Source: Procambarus clarkii
Taxonomy: Eukaryota; Arthropoda; Malacostraca; Decapoda; Cambaridae
Direction: 5' to 3'
Assembly: GCF_040958095.1 (NCBI RefSeq)
Contig: NC_091156.1
Coordinates: forward strand, 18,866,202 to 18,930,201
DNA length: 64,000 bases
The notes under the pieces are model-generated. The model saw nothing but the letters and a program-made list of their open reading frames with translations, was not told where the DNA came from and made no database searches. Positions within the stretch are counted from its first letter, which is position 1. Every line of letters starts with the position of its first letter. Position numbers and translations under genes: made by a program. This document shows positions 33,379 through 45,146 of this stretch, in pieces.

Positions 33379-34009
33379 TGCACCGTCTCAGACTTGCAGG
33401 CAAGGGCAAAACTAGCCCCTCAAAATCACGGAGGCAGCCATCGAACGACGCAGGTGTACCAAACTCGCCAAGACCAGCGGTGGGGAGAGCTGCTGGACAC
33501 CTGCTACATCGAATTGGGTGACGCACACACACTAACGGTTAATCGGACTTGTAGGTTAACTGAGGCTCACCGTATTACGACGGCGAACTATGTCGGTAGA
33601 GGGATCCATGACCATCACTCTCAGCCCTTGCCCAAGCAACGGCTCTCAGAGCACAGAAATACAACAACCCTCCGTTAACTGCTACTCGAGGAGCACAACG
33701 AGACACGTCCGCCCGCCACGGCGGCTCCACCACGTCTGGCTAAGTGCGCTCTTACCCTGAATGACAATACAGATAAAGTATAACGGCTTGATTTGGACAC
33801 TGATGGTTAACTTCATATAATTGTTGTATGTACTTCAAGTTTGGCCTGGACTAGAACGCTCTATACCGTATGAGAAAATGCTTGCTAATGCCTCTTTCAG
33901 CCCGCGGCTGTCAACCTTGTAAAGTGGCATTTGCAAGCTTTGCACCAACTGTATAACACCCCATCAACCCGTCATCCCAATAGCACGTCATATTTTGACG
34001 TATAGTCTA
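33379..34009. other. Intergenic, nothing recognised
   Basis: No supported gene or repeat. Confidence 0.4.
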
Positions 34010-34172
34010 CCTAAGGCCAAAAACTGTCGTACTAGAAAATGGTAGCGGCTCGTGAAAGTGACATTCTGTCCCGTTTTCTGTTTTGGGTCCTCTGGTAGGT
34101 TAGAAGAGGACACTTTAGTACGACAGTTTCCTGACGTTGGGAAACCGTAGGAGGACGGGCTGGGCCAATCTT
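34010..34172. mobile_element. Partial copy of the GTCCTCTT-type MITE
   Basis: Shares 'gtcccgttttctgtttt' and 'gtcctctggtaggttaga' with 5376-5701 and ends in 'aggaggacgggctggg'. Confidence 0.55.
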
Positions 34173-34334
34173 GCTGGGTTACGATCCCTCAGCTCATCCC
34201 CGTTGTGGACTCCTTGGAAGTTTGGCACTAGGTGAAGGTGGTTTGGCACTGATGTGCGGTTAATGGAAGATGAGCACGTCACCTGGATACTGTCAACAGA
34301 TGCCCGCCGAACACAGCCCGTTCTTCTCAGAATG

Positions 34335-34492
34335 TTTGGTAATATGTTTATTGTTTGTGATGTGTGTCTATGTATGTATTAACACGATGTACTGAACGGG
34401 GTGAGAATAGCTTGAGCTACCTCATCCCTTTGTGTGTATTTTACCTCAATAAACTTATTTCAATTTCAATTTCAATTCAATTTCAGCCCGTC
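34335..34492 (+). repeat. Dispersed element with (TTTCAA)n tail
   Basis: Same as 8573-8720 in the opposite orientation; ends in repeated 'atttcaatttcaa'. Confidence 0.7.
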
Positions 34493-34554
34493 CAACCCAA
34501 CAATGTCCTGACCCCAGGGTCTCAGCGTCCCAAATTGTCGACCACACGCATAAT

Positions 34555-34772
34555 TAATAAATATCCCTGGAAACACAAACCGTAACTGTCTCTATTTTCC
34601 GCTTGTTACAACTTGTAATAAAGTTGTTACATCTTGGCTTAACGTGTTTATGACGTATTAAAACGTTGTTACAACTTGCTATATTGGTTGTTATAACTGG
34701 TTAGGAGGTGTTAAAACGTGTTCAAACGTTGTATCAATGTCGTAGCTTCGGTGTGTGTTTGACGGGTTAGGG
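34555..34772 (+). repeat. About 200-bp dispersed repeat, family D
   Basis: 'tctattttccgcttgttaca', 'cttgctatattggttgtta', 'aggaggtgttaaaacgtg'. Other copies at 48192-48395 and 61393-61592. No coding capacity; class not determined. Confidence 0.75.
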
Positions 34773-34779
34773 CCATGAC

Positions 34780-35195
34780 AGGTCTTGACAATAATTCTTA
34801 ACGCTTAGAACAACCCCTTTTTGACATTAAGAGATCAGCTTAAGAGGTCAATTGCCGGTCCAAGGATTATTCATGCAATTGCTCAACTACACGTGCTATC
34901 CCTGTGGTAGGCTATATTAAATATCTGCACCTCTCACACATTGTTTTTTAAAAGGTCAGCTGGCATTACCAATTACTTGAAAATGTGTCAGTACTCTGTT
35001 TTATAATTAATTAGGCCTATCATCCATGACGACCGTCATATTTTTTACAGGACATTTTAATTGTTCAACTTCTCCTCAATCTTCACCGAGCTTCTTTATG
35101 GAAATGCTACAAGCAAACTTTTTTAAATGAATATTTATGTTGTCCAAACCACACACTCGAAATTGAAGACACTATATAATATAACAGACTAAATT
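34780..35195. other. Intergenic, nothing recognised
   Basis: AT-rich, no supported feature. Confidence 0.4.
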
Positions 35196-35199
35196 TATA

Positions 35200-35303
35200 T
35201 TTGAGAACGTTCCTGTTTTGAATGAGCGGCATGTTAAAATTTATGAATGCGTCTATGGGGTCGACCGCTGCATGGAATGGACTTAGTCTGAGGACGGGTT
35301 GAT
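35200..35303. mobile_element. Fold-back element, one terminal block
   Basis: 'atgttaaaatttatgaatgc' through 'tctgaggacgggttg', the right end of the 31983-type element. Confidence 0.75.
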
Positions 35304-35547
35304 AATAAAACCACGATTTTTGAAGCTGAAGCTATCAAGGCTTCCTAAATGGTTGTGTATAGGTTTGTTGTTGGAGTTGCTGTCAGAACAATGATGTTAC
35401 GAAGCCAGTCTTATACGAGACTCGGGATGTCAATTGGCTTGAAGTTACATAACTGCGACTTGTACTGGGAACAGGAACTTGTACATCGGCGCTGAGGACA
35501 GTCAGAGCACATACTGCAGCCCCCCCCTGCAGTCACCGGCTTAAGGG

Positions 35548-35785
35548 AGCCGGTGGCTGAGCGGACAGAACACTGGACGCGCGATCCTGTGCTCCGGGTT
35601 CGATCCCGGACGCCGGCGAGAAACAATGGGCAGAATTTCTTTCACCCTGATGCTCCTGTTACCTAGCAGTAAATAAGTACCTAGCCGTTAGTCAGCTGTC
35701 ACGGGCTGCTTCCTGGGAGTGGAGGCCTGGTCGAGGACCGGGCCGAGGGGACACTAAGCCCCGAAATCATCTCAAGATAACCCCT
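35548..35785 (+). repeat. tRNA-derived SINE, type A
   Basis: A box 'tggctgagcgga' (35554-35565) and B box 'ggttcgatccc' (35597-35607) in a tRNA-like head with partly pairing ends. The body carries 'cctgttacctagcagtaaat' and 'cgggctgcttcctggg'. The tail 'ccgggccgaggggacactaa' plus 'caagataac' is shared with LINE L4 (17700-17768). Confidence 0.85.
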
Positions 35786-35789
35786 CCCC

Positions 35790-36345
35790 CCAGGGTGAAA
35801 GAGGGCGCTGGGTCGAAGGATTCAGTATGGTCCTCGACACCCTCGTAGACCTCAGGCAGCGTGAAATTCACACTAGATCTTAGTTAATACGTCTAAAAAG
35901 CGCCGTTCTATTAGGAGGCCGGGTTGTTGAAGAGTTGTGAAGCAGCGAGGAGGAAGGTATAGTGTAGGGTTGGCGGTCAGTGGGGCAATGACCCCCCTGT
36001 GTTTACTGAGTGACTGGCGCCTCCACGCTCTCCTCGCACTCACGAAAAAGTCAATGTGGTCTTCAACGTTTGCTTAGATGATGTGGATTATTGCTGTGTG
36101 TGTGTGAGCGCAGAATTATTCATGCTCCAGTATTTTTATAGGACTTCCATCGTGGGAACAGCCTCCTAGCTGTTAAATCTGCTGGTAGCTGGGTGGTTAG
36201 TGTCTGCTAACACCCGCTGTTGCTCTCGGAACTGTGGCTGGAGGAGTAGGAGTCCGCATTAGGCTGTCATGTTTACCACTTAAACTGCATGCAATGTTTC
36301 CACACACCTCCCAGACTCCAGCATCCAGTTGCGTCCGTTCACCCG
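35790..36345. other. Intergenic, nothing recognised
   Basis: No supported gene or repeat. Confidence 0.4.
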
Positions 36346-36349
36346 TCGG

Positions 36350-36953
36350 TGTTGTGTGAGCCTCCGGTGTTAACACAGGTGTTATATGTGTCTCTGGTGT
36401 TAACACAGGTGTTATATGTGTCTCTGGTGTTAACACAGGTGTTATATGTGCATCTGGTGTTAACACAGGTGTTGTGTGAGCCTCCGGTGTTAACACAGGT
36501 GTTATATGTGCCTCTGGTGTTAACACTGGTGTTATATGTGCCTCTGGTGTTAACACAGGTGTTGTGTGAGCCTCCGGTGTTAACACTGGTGTTATATGTG
36601 TCTCTTGTGTTAACACTGGTGCTATATGTGCCTCTGGTGTTAACACAGGTGTTATATGTGCCTCTGGTGTTAACACAGGTGTTATATGTGCCTCGGGTGT
36701 TAACACAGGTGTTATATGTGCCTCGGGTGTTAACACAGGTGTTATATGTGCCTCGGGTGTTAACACAGGTGTTATATGTGCCTCTGGTGTTAACACAGGT
36801 GTTATATGTGCCTCTGGTGTTAACACAGGTGTTATATGTGCCTCGGGTGTTAACACAGGTGTTATATGTGCCTCTGGTGTTAACACTGGTGTTATATGTG
36901 CCCCTGGTGTTAACACTGGTGTTATATGTGCCTCTGGTGTTAACACAGGTGTT
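36350..36953. repeat. 30-bp minisatellite, about 20 copies
   Basis: The unit contains 'ggtgttaacacaggtgttat' followed by 'atgtgcctct'. Variants include 'gtgtgagcctccggtg'. Open in several frames only because of the 30-bp period. Confidence 0.96.
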
Positions 36954-37268
36954 ATGGGCTGATTTTCAAGTTGGTGAAGGCTGACGAACAAGGAAGGGCG
37001 GTGCCCAGGGTACTGGGGCACTCATGCCCACTCAGCCCATCAGAAAGTTGCGTGAGGTGAGAGGTAGGGACGGCCAGGAGGGACGTTGGCGGTATAGTAA
37101 ACACCTCACGGTAAAAGAATGACTTTGTCCAGGAACACTTGTCGTTCACGACTCAAAATGGGGAATCAAATTGGGACAGGCCCCCGACCCCTCTAGGATC
37201 ATATCCAGATTAGAACCGGTCACCCTGCAAAGCTTGTTGAGGTTATATTCCCAAGCGTCCAACAAGCC

Positions 37269-37527
37269 TGGGGTCAGATTCACGAAAGCACTTACGCAAG
37301 CACTTACGAACGTGTACATCTCAATCTTTGACGGCTTTGGTTACATTAAGTACACAGTTTACAAGCATGAAAACTTCCCATTCAACTGTTGTCATTGTTA
37401 TAAACAGCTTCCTGGTGCTTCGGAGCTCATTAACTGTTTAAAAATTGTAAACAAAGCCGCCAAAGATTGAGAAAAGATGTAAAGGATCGTAAGTGCTGGC
37501 GTAACTGCTTCGTGAATCTGGCCCCTG
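37269..37527. mobile_element. Palindromic MITE, complete copy
   Basis: Imperfect inverted repeat of about 258 bp beginning 'ggggtcagattcacgaaagc' and ending 'gcttcgtgaatctggcccc'. Inner blocks also pair (TTTGACGGCTTTG with CAAAGCCGCCAAA). Second copy at 47378-47636; partial copies at 32762 and 63733. Confidence 0.8.
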
Positions 37528-37539
37528 GTTGACTAGTTC

Positions 37540-37617
37540 AGCAACGAGGAGGCCTGATCGACGACCGGGCCGCGGGGTCGCTAAGCCCTAAAATCACCTC
37601 AAGGTAACCTCAAGGTA
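37540..37617 (+). repeat. LINE L4 / SINE-A 3' tail
   Basis: 'gaccgggccgcggggtcgct' through repeated 'cctcaaggtaa'. Only the 3' end is present. Confidence 0.75.
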
Positions 37618-37799
37618 AGATAAGCGTCTGGCTCTCAACTTCGAGCAGTCGCAGAAAGAGATATTTTCTTGTATAGATATAGCGATTATTGTAACTAATG
37701 CTGTGTAATAATAAACTTATAACAATTAAGTCTCGTTACTTCAAACAGGAATCTGATAAACTGGGAACCATCTGGTGCAAACAGCCCGCAGTGCGAGGC

Positions 37800-37890
37800 T
37801 ACCTTACCTTGAGGTGCTTCCGGGGCTTAGCGTCCCCGCGGCCCGGTCGTCGGCCAGGCCTCCTGGTCGACGACCAGGCTGGGGGCAAAC
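37800..37890 (-). repeat. LINE L4 / SINE-A 3' tail
   Basis: Reverse orientation: 'accttgaggtgcttccgggg' then 'cggcccggtcgtcggccagg'. Confidence 0.75.
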
Positions 37891-38084
37891 ATAGGTGCTC
37901 CTTGTAAGAGACTCTTGAAATCTTTTTGTTTCAATATTTATTTCATCACTGGCAAAGGATAACATGACAGATATAAAAAAACCAGCTAATCTGGAGCGTA
38001 TACGCAGGAGAGAATAGTAACAAGAAACTCTGAAACACAGACCAGTGTCAGTAATAAGGATCCCTGGACAACCCTTCCTCTTAA

Positions 38085-38420
38085 AAATAACGTCACTTTT
38101 GGCTCGTATGCGCGCTATGGAAAATTTTGGACGTAATTTTAAATGAAATCCACTCACAAAAGTGACTGTGCTGTTCCATTTTCTGTTTGAGTCGTCCGGC
38201 TTACTCGTCAAGCTTAGAAGAGGCAACTTTCCATTAACGTTTTTCATACCGTTTTGAAACTTTATGAGAATTTCCTGCCCACCTAACCTATCAGAGGACC
38301 CTTAACTTACTGTTGTTGGAAAAAAAATCCCCAATTTATTTTCATTTTCAAATTACGTCCATATTCGGCCATACGGGCAAACGGCCAAAAGCGACGTTCT
38401 TTTTAAGAGGACAGGTTGCC
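38085..38420. mobile_element. GTCCTCTT-type MITE, fuller copy
   Basis: Inverse of 5376-5701. The left end 'ccttcctcttaaaaa' and right end 'tttttaagaggacaggttg' form terminal inverted repeats, and 'ttttggc[t/c]' blocks pair inside. Confidence 0.7.
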
Positions 38421-38643
38421 CTGGAAGGCACTGATCAGCAGCATCCTGGCACAGTCTACTTGAACAAATAGGGATATAGTTGAACAGGACAGAAAGTGTT
38501 GTGTGGACTGAGTCTTGCTCGGTCGCCACACACTCACCCCAAGACCCCACAACGCAAGAACAACTGAAAGTTATTGGAACAACACTCTGAAGCAAAAGTT
38601 AACAGTCAAAGTGGAGAAGTCAGACTGGCCAGTGACCACAAGC

Positions 38644-39036
38644 ACCGTGACGCAAGGGTCACTACCCCCACCTGAGCAGCGTGACGCAAGGGTCACTACC
38701 CCCACCTGAGCAGCGTGACGCAAGGGTCAGTACTAGCACCTGAGTAGGGTGACGCAAGGGTCACTACCCCCACCTGAGCAACGTGACACAAGGGTCAGTA
38801 CTAGCACCTGAGTAGGATGACGCAAGGGTCAGTACTAGCACCTGAGTAGGATGACGCAAGGGTCAGTACTAGCACCTGAGTAGGATGACGCAAGGGTCAG
38901 TACTAGCACCTGAGTAGGATGACGCAAGGGTCAGTACTAGCACCTGAGTAGGATGACGCAAGGGTCAGTACTAGCACCTGAGTAGGATGACGCAAGGGTC
39001 AGTACTAGCACCTGAGTAGGATGACGCAAGGGTCAA
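38644..39036. repeat. 34-bp minisatellite, about 11.5 copies
   Basis: The unit contains 'gatgacgcaagggtcagtac' and 'tagcacctgagtag'. The first units carry 'cactacccccacctgagcag' instead, so two variants are partly segregated. Confidence 0.95.
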
Positions 39037-39306
39037 CACATTATAATGTTTATTAGTGACCTAGATCAGGTCATACACCCCTCCGTCACACATGTTAGTG
39101 TCACACTTACCTTCATTGGGAGAGTCCTGGGGGAGGTGTACACTTCACTAAGGCAGGTCTTACCTTCATGGGGAGAGTCCTGAGGGAGGTGTACACTTCA
39201 CTAAGGCAGGAGTTGGTCTGACGGAGGCGCTACTCAGGTCGGCCTTATATGCTCCAGGTTACACACTGCTCTTCTTAGCTCCCGCCTCAAGCTGTGTATA
39301 GAAACC

Positions 39307-39310
<4 letters not shown>

Positions 39311-39384
<74 letters not shown>

Positions 39385-39470
39385 AAAGAGAGAGCCAAAG
39401 AGAGAGCCAGAGAGAGAGCCAGAGAGCCAGAGAGAGAGAGAGCGAGAGAGAGAGGGAGAGAGAGAATGTG
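39311..39470. repeat. (TG)n(AG)n microsatellite
   Basis: Short TG run then about 150 bp of AG, with 'gagagccaaag' interruptions repeated as a unit. Confidence 0.97.
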
Positions 39471-39784
39471 TAGGGCTTAATAGCAGCTCTCCACTAGTGA
39501 AAGCTATGTAAGTCACTGAATTTTAACCAGGGTCTGTATTTGAGGAACCCTCGAGTTTAAGTATATTTACCTTGTGGCCATCTCTCTCTCTCGTGGCCGT
39601 AGCCAGGCTCTAAGACTAGGTCTCTGGAGTCTCTCCTCTAGTGACCGTTGTCAGGACATAGGACTTGGGCTTCCGGACTCTCACCTCCGGTCCTCCTTGG
39701 GATGGTTATCGCGCTAGTCTTCAACTTGACGGCAGGCTGCCCTTGGGGTCCCTCGGTCGTCCTCAAAGACGAGTCCGTCAATGT
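39471..39784. other. Intergenic, nothing recognised
   Basis: No supported feature. Confidence 0.4.
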
Positions 39785-40665
39785 TGCCGGACTGTCTATT
39801 CTAAATAAGAATTTCCTGTAATAAAAATTATTATATATTAGAATTTCGTACATAGTTAGGCGTAGCTTACGTTAATGTTTTGGTTCTGTTGGTAATTATT
39901 AGGATTTGCAGTACGTCTGTCACACATTGCAACCCGTCCTCACACTAGGCTGGTTAAAGCAGCGGCCGTCCTCCCCAGACAACCCGTCCTCACACTAGGC
40001 TGGTTAAAGCAGCGGCCGTCCTCCCCAGACGCATCATCAATGTTAACATACGGTGTATTAAAAATTGGTTTGTTCTCATATATAAATGAATATTATTATA
40101 TATCAAAATTCAGTGTATAGTTAGGTTAGGTTAGGTTAGGTGATTAGGTTCTGTTGGCGATTATTTGTATTTGTAGTACGTGGATGAAGCATTTACAGCG
40201 TTGTGGTTCGAACAAAATTCGTCAGTGAAGCACTTGTTCCGGAAGTGTTCGAACGTCAACAGTTGTGAGTCGTGTGTAACTAGCCCGTCCTCCAAACAAA
40301 GATCCAAAAGTGATTCCATGCACCCGCCAAACCCCCTGTTTATGAATGAAAAGCGGTTTACACACGACTCACAACTGCTGACGTTCGAACATATCCGGAA
40401 CAAGTGCTTCACTGACGAATTTTGTTCGAATCACAACGCTATAAATGCTTCACCCACGTACTACAAATACAAATAATCGCCAACAGAACCTAAACACCTA
40501 ACCTAACCTAACCTATGCCTATATATGCACAATATGCTAATATATTATAATATTAATTTATTCTTGAGAAAATTCCCGTTTTGAATGAACAGCATGTTAA
40601 AATTTATGAATGCGTCTGTGGGGTCGACCGCTGGATGTAATGGACTTGAGTCGAGGACGGGTTGG
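39785..40665. mobile_element. Fold-back element cluster
   Basis: Contains a diverged half (39785-39935), a duplicated 44-bp block starting 'caacccgtcctcacactagg' (39929 and 39980), then the two arms of the 31983-type element (40100-40280 and 40281-40665). The left arm lacks its centre-proximal part. (TTAGG)4 at 40121-40143 faces (CCTAA)3 at 40498-40515. Ends 'gtcgaggacgggttg' at 40665. Confidence 0.75.
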
Positions 40666-40889
40666 GCTGTCGAATCGCACCTGTGTAAATGCTTCCCTCA
40701 AATACTACAAATACAAATAATTGCTAACAGAACCTAAACGCCAAACCTAACCTACGCCTAAATATGCACAATATATTAATATATAATAATATTATCTATT
40801 ATCTGGCTTTGCGCCCTGGTGGGGCCACTCCAGACCGACAACCAGAGCGCAACTCCATAGTCTCCTGAGACTGATGGATGCCTACTACT

Positions 40890-41010
40890 ACTAATAATAT
40901 TATCATATGTGAGAAAATTCCAGTTTTGAATGAGCAGCATGTTCAAGTTGATGAATGTGTCTTTGGTGTCGGCCGCTAGATGACATGAGCCTCGCCTGCG
41001 GACAGGTTGA
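40890..41010. mobile_element. Fold-back element, terminal block
   Basis: 'ccagttttgaatgagcagca' through 'tgtcggccgctagatg', diverged right end of the same family. Confidence 0.6.
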
Positions 41011-41144
41011 CTTGTTAGCTGCTGTGTGTCAAGCTTGATCTAGTGTGTCACGCTTGACACTGTAGGTTAAGCTTGATTTAGAATGTGTTAAACATTGACC
41101 TGATGTACGTCAAAGTGGACCTGGTGGGAGTTTTTCCCTTAACC

Positions 41145-41240
41145 TCTTGCGTCAAACTGGACCTCCTGCGTCAAGCTGGACCTCCTGCGTCAAGCTGGAC
41201 CTCGTGTGCGTCAAGCTGGACCTCGTGTGCGTCAAGTTGG
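41145..41240. repeat. 20-bp minisatellite, about 5 copies
   Basis: Unit 'ctgcgtcaagctggacctc' with 'gtgtgcgtc' variants. Confidence 0.85.
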
Positions 41241-41376
41241 AGACCACTGTTGTCACTAAGCCTCCGAGATCTGGCAGCACTGTAGGGGAATCTCCGGTTC
41301 TTCAGAAGAGGTCAAGAACCGGAGCTGCGACACAATTGTTTCTTGTTGACCGAACACCGAGTTCCCATCTCCTGTG

Positions 41377-41780
41377 GGTGGTGGTGGCCCCATACCCGTC
41401 CTGTGGGTGGTGGTGGCCCCATACCCGTCCTGTGGGTGGTGGTGGCCCCATACACGTCCTGTGGGTGGTAGTGGACCCCATACCCGTCCTGAGGGTGGTG
41501 GTGGCCCCATACCCGTCCTGTGGGTGGTAGTGGACCCCATACCAGTCCTGTGGGTGGTGGTGGCCCCATACCCGTCCTGTGGGTGGTAGTGGACCCCATA
41601 CCCGTCCTGTGGGTGGTAGTGGACCCCATACCCGTCCTGTGGGTGGCAGTGGACCCCATACCAGTCCTGTGGGTGGCAGTGGACCCCATACCCGTCCTGA
41701 GGGTGGCAGTGGACCCCATACCCGTCCTGTGGGTGGCAGTGGACCCCATACCTGTCCTGTGGGTGGTAGTGGACCCCATA
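41377..41780. repeat. 30/31-bp minisatellite, about 13 copies
   Basis: The unit contains 'catacccgtcctgtgggtgg' then 'tggtggcccc' (30 bp) or 'tagtggacccc' / 'cagtggacccc' (31 bp). Variants cluster, with cagtgg units at the right. Confidence 0.95.
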
Positions 41781-41789
41781 TATCAATGT

Positions 41790-42410
41790 ACGGAGAGGTG
41801 TAAGAGAAGCGTCATCAATGCACGAGTAGGTCGTGCACTAAGTACGTCTCTTCTTGGCGTGCTAAGCATACACATTCTTTTCTTAACTTTATTAACTCAA
41901 ATCATTGCTGATTATAAAGTATCAAACCCCACCCAAGAGTTCGGGGTGGGGTTTGTGGCTGAGAGTGACCCCTGGTCCTGTTGGGAGTGGGCTGAGAGAG
42001 GCTGAAGGAGGGGGGAGTGGGCTGAGAGAGGGGGGAGTTGGCTGAGGGAGGCTGTTAGAGTATAAACAAGTAGGAGAAAGAGTGTGCTAACAAAAGGTGT
42101 AAGTTGATGTTGGATGTCTTACCACAAGGAAGTCTTTCAGTAGAAGTGAAGAGTGGCAAATGATCCCTCGTTTCTAAGTAAATAACGCTTCCGTTATACA
42201 TATATGAAGTATATTTATAATGAAGCTTTAATTTAAAGGGCGTTAATAATTTTATATATTTGAAGGTTTAAAGCTATTTCTTAGGCTCTAGCAGGTTTTA
42301 TTTTAATGCAGGAAGAAGAAGGCAGGTAAGGTGAGGTAGGTAGAGCAGAGCCTTGAACCAGAACCACTGTATTGCACCTAGAAGGCATATAGCGACAACG
42401 ATCTGGGACG
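41790..42410. other. Intergenic, nothing recognised
   Basis: An inverted pair 'aaccccacccaagag' / 'tggggtttg' at 41923-41955 and several 'ggctgagagaggggggagt' units near 42000. No gene. Confidence 0.45.
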
Positions 42411-42472
42411 GGACGAGGGAAAAGGAATGGTGCCCAAACACTTGGACGGTCGGGGATTGAACGCCGACCTGC
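42411..42472 (-). repeat. SINE type C fragment
   Basis: 'ggaatggtgcccaaacactt' and 'ggggattgaacgccgacctg', equal to the B-box end of 19285-19500. It abuts the I-like LINE directly. Confidence 0.7.
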
Positions 42473-42474
42473 AA

Positions 42475-42773
42475 AATGGCAAAAGTATTGACAGACTGGA
42501 AAAAATGCAAAAAGAAGCCCTTACAAGTTTACTTGGCTGTCCAATAACTTCCAAAGTTCTCAGTATCCGAAAAGAACTAAATATATCTAGCATTCAAGAT
42601 AAAATATTTGAAATCAATCTTATGATGGGACTAAAGCTTCTGCGTGATAACAAAAGCAACATTGTGTCAGTTGAACTGTTAGAACACATACGAAATGGAA
42701 CCAGCGAGTCTAAATGGATTCGAAGAACAGCCACTCATATTAAAATGATGGGACTGCACGATGTATATACAGA
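42475..42773 (+). pseudogene. I-like LINE, RT carboxy-terminal part
   Basis: One open frame reads SIDRLEKMQKEALTSLLGCP, then RKELNISSIQDKIFEINLMM, and ends HIKMMGLHDVYTE. The pattern Q..AL..LLGCP......R.EL...S.....I. is typical of the RT-RNase H connector of I-like LINEs. The frame continues at 45448 after removal of the insertion 42774-45447. Confidence 0.75.
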
Positions 42774-42784
42774 GAATTGAGTCT

Positions 42785-44683
42785 GGCCCTAGCTTCGGTA
42801 GGGGACAGACGTGTTGCCTCGGCACTCCGGCTGTTGGTGTTGTTTACCAATTTGGCCGGTTGGGTGCGGGTGTGTTTCTGCCTGCCTGTGCTGACGTGGA
42901 GTTAACGATGGGGGTCCCCCTCCCCCCTGTACTGCGGGCTCAGTCTGTGGGCCTCGAATTTTCCGGCCGGGCTGGGTACCCAGAGATAGCGCTGGTGTGT
43001 GAGTTTCTTCATATCCCTGTGATCAACGTTTATGGAGTCGAGCTGGTGACGGCACGTCGAGCGATATTGAAGTTGAGAGAGGAATTGGCGTATCGCGACT
43101 TTCTCCGTCGATACGAGGGGCGGACCCGCACCAGCCCCTGCCGGCTGGTGCGGGCACTGTGTCACTCTCTGATCGGAGTGGTGCCCTCACTTACGTCAGT
43201 GTGCATGGGGCTCCATTGGAGTTTCCGGAGGTTCTGCTACGGCGGTACTTCGGCCGGTTTGGCTCAGTGGTTAGTGTGCGGGTGAACGTGGTGTCTTCTA
43301 GTCCACTTAAGGGTGTGAGGACTAACATTCACACCCTGGGCATGAGGCTCTGGGATGATATTCCGTCCTCTGTGCGTCTTTTAGGTTACAACGTTCGGGT
43401 GTTTTACGCCCGCCAGCCTCTGACGTGTTATCGTTGTGGCCTCTTGGGTCATTAGGCTGCTGACTGTTCTGCGCCTGCCGTTGCACCCGTGAACCTCTTC
43501 AGGGAGGAAGATTTTCCGCCGCTTCCTGTGGAGGAGGATTCGGTGGATGTGGACGTCTCTTCAGCCGCGGATGTGCCCCCCTGTGTCGCCTGGTGCGCCC
43601 CCTGTTGTTGTCGCCTCTCCTCAAGAGGTTGTGTCGTCGCATGGTAATCGTCCTGCTCCGACTAGTGTCCCTGGGGTTCTTCAGACTGCCTTCTGCTCGG
43701 ATCCCCCGTCTTCCAGTTCGTCCTCTTCTGCGTCTGACCCTGTCCCTGCACCCTTGCCGTCTGTTCCGGCTGTGCTGGGTGATGGGGTGGATTCGGCGAT
43801 TCCTCATGTGCCTGGCCAGGTGCCCCATGTGGTTGAGGATGCTGCCGTTCTGCGACGTGCATCGGTTCGCCCGGCTTGCGTTGCGCGTGTCTCTGAGTCA
43901 GCCTCCGGGTCTGATGATGTGCGGCCAGAGCCTAAGCGTTCCCGGCGTTCGTCTTCAGCGTGGGCTGACGTTGGCGATTTCGACGCTTGTGGATCTGCCG
44001 GCGACGGAAGGGTGGCTCCGGTTGCGTTGCATACTACGGTGACGGCGGAGGTGCATTTGCCTGAGGATGCCAGTGCCGGTGTTTCGGCCTCCACTTCAGA
44101 TATGGTGTCTGCGGTTCCTGCTTCGGGTGCGTCGCCTGCCTCGGATGGCTCCGGTTCTTCGTGGGGGGTGTTTCCCCCTGCTGAGGTTCGCGGTGAGCGG
44201 GGTGGCCTGGTGATGGTGTTGAAAAAGACTGCTCGCTCTGGAGGTTCTGTAACCCCTTCCTCGGTCCCCGTTTCATCGGCTGCGGTCTCGACGCCTATTC
44301 CGTCTCCGGCCATCTCTTCAGTGTCTCCTGCGGTCTCGGTGGAGGCGTTACCATCTCGTCGATTGTCCCCTGCTCCTGTGCGTACGGCGACGCGGCCGTC
44401 TCGGCAGCCCTCGTACGTTTCATCGGTGTCGTCTGCTACCTCGAAGGACGTGGCTTGCGCTCCCCAGCCTCGTTATGCGACTTGCGTCGGTGAGCTTCAG
44501 GAGTGGCCGTTTCCGCCTGATCTGGAGGTTCCCGAGTTTATGCTGGGCCCACGGCGGCAGGGGGATCGTCCCCCCACCGACATGGAGTATTTGATTTGGG
44601 AGGCCTATAAGCGGAGGTATCCTTGGGATTCATTCCCTGAGAAATATATTCCTGTCTCTGAGAAATGTATTCCTCGCTTATGA
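42785..44683 (+). pseudogene. Gag-like ORF1 with zinc knuckle and Ser/Pro-rich tail
   Basis: Three frames in order. Frame 42785-43190 reads GVPLPPVLRAQSVGLEFSGR and VINVYGVELVTARRAILKLR. Frame 43159-43455 reads VSVHGAPLEFPEVLLRRYFG, VRLLGYNVRVFYARQPLTCY and then CYRCGLLGH, one stop, AADC. That is a CX2CX4HX4C knuckle with a stop just after the His, followed by VNLFREEDFPPLPVEED. The last frame, 43547-44683 (378 codons), is Ser/Pro/Val-rich and ends WPFPPDLEVPEFMLGP...EYLIWEAYKRRYPWDSFPEKY. GC-rich, unlike its surroundings. It would have bound element RNA. Frame changes and the stop mean it is probably not functional, though the 378-codon part is still open. A homologous fragment is at 47640-48190. 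Confidence 0.7.
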
Positions 44684-44699
44684 TTCCTTTGTGTATTGT

Positions 44700-45084
44700 G
44701 TGTTGTTTCCATTTGTGTGCATGGTTGTGGGTGCGGGTCGGGTGTGTGTGTGTGTGTGTGGGTGGGGCGGGTTTGTTTCCCGGTTCCTGCGTGCTCCGGT
44801 TTGTGGTTGTGGGTTTGTGTGGCTTGTGTGTGTGTGTGTGTGTGTCCGGTTCCTGTGCGGTCCGGGGTTTGGTTGGTGTGTGTGTCTGGTTGTGGACGTC
44901 GTGTTCTTATGTTATGCTTTGTGGTTCTATGTTTTTATGATGGTGTTTGTGCGCTTGTTTGTGTGGTGTTGAGTGCCCTTCAGGCTGTTGGCGTGACCCG
45001 GTCTGGGTTTATGTTTTTTGACGTGTTTTGCCATTGTGATTTTCTTTCTGTTTGTTGTATATTTGTTTTCCCTTCTTGTTGTTA

Positions 45085-45146
<62 letters not shown>

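Noticed and set aside
35548-35625. Possible tRNA genes (also at 11908-11981, 47150-47223, 19419-19480)
   Set aside because: A and B boxes are present, but arms do not pair as a cloverleaf and the sequences continue into SINE bodies.
36197-37021. 274-codon frame with HITPVLTPEA repeats
   Set aside because: 30-bp minisatellite; both strands open.
40121-40143. Interstitial telomere from a chromosome fusion
   Set aside because: Only four TTAGG units, and they belong to the arm of a fold-back element with the inverse run in the other arm.
41256-42005. Long frames with GSTTTHRTGM or PVLWVVVDPI repeats
   Set aside because: 30/31-bp array read in different frames.
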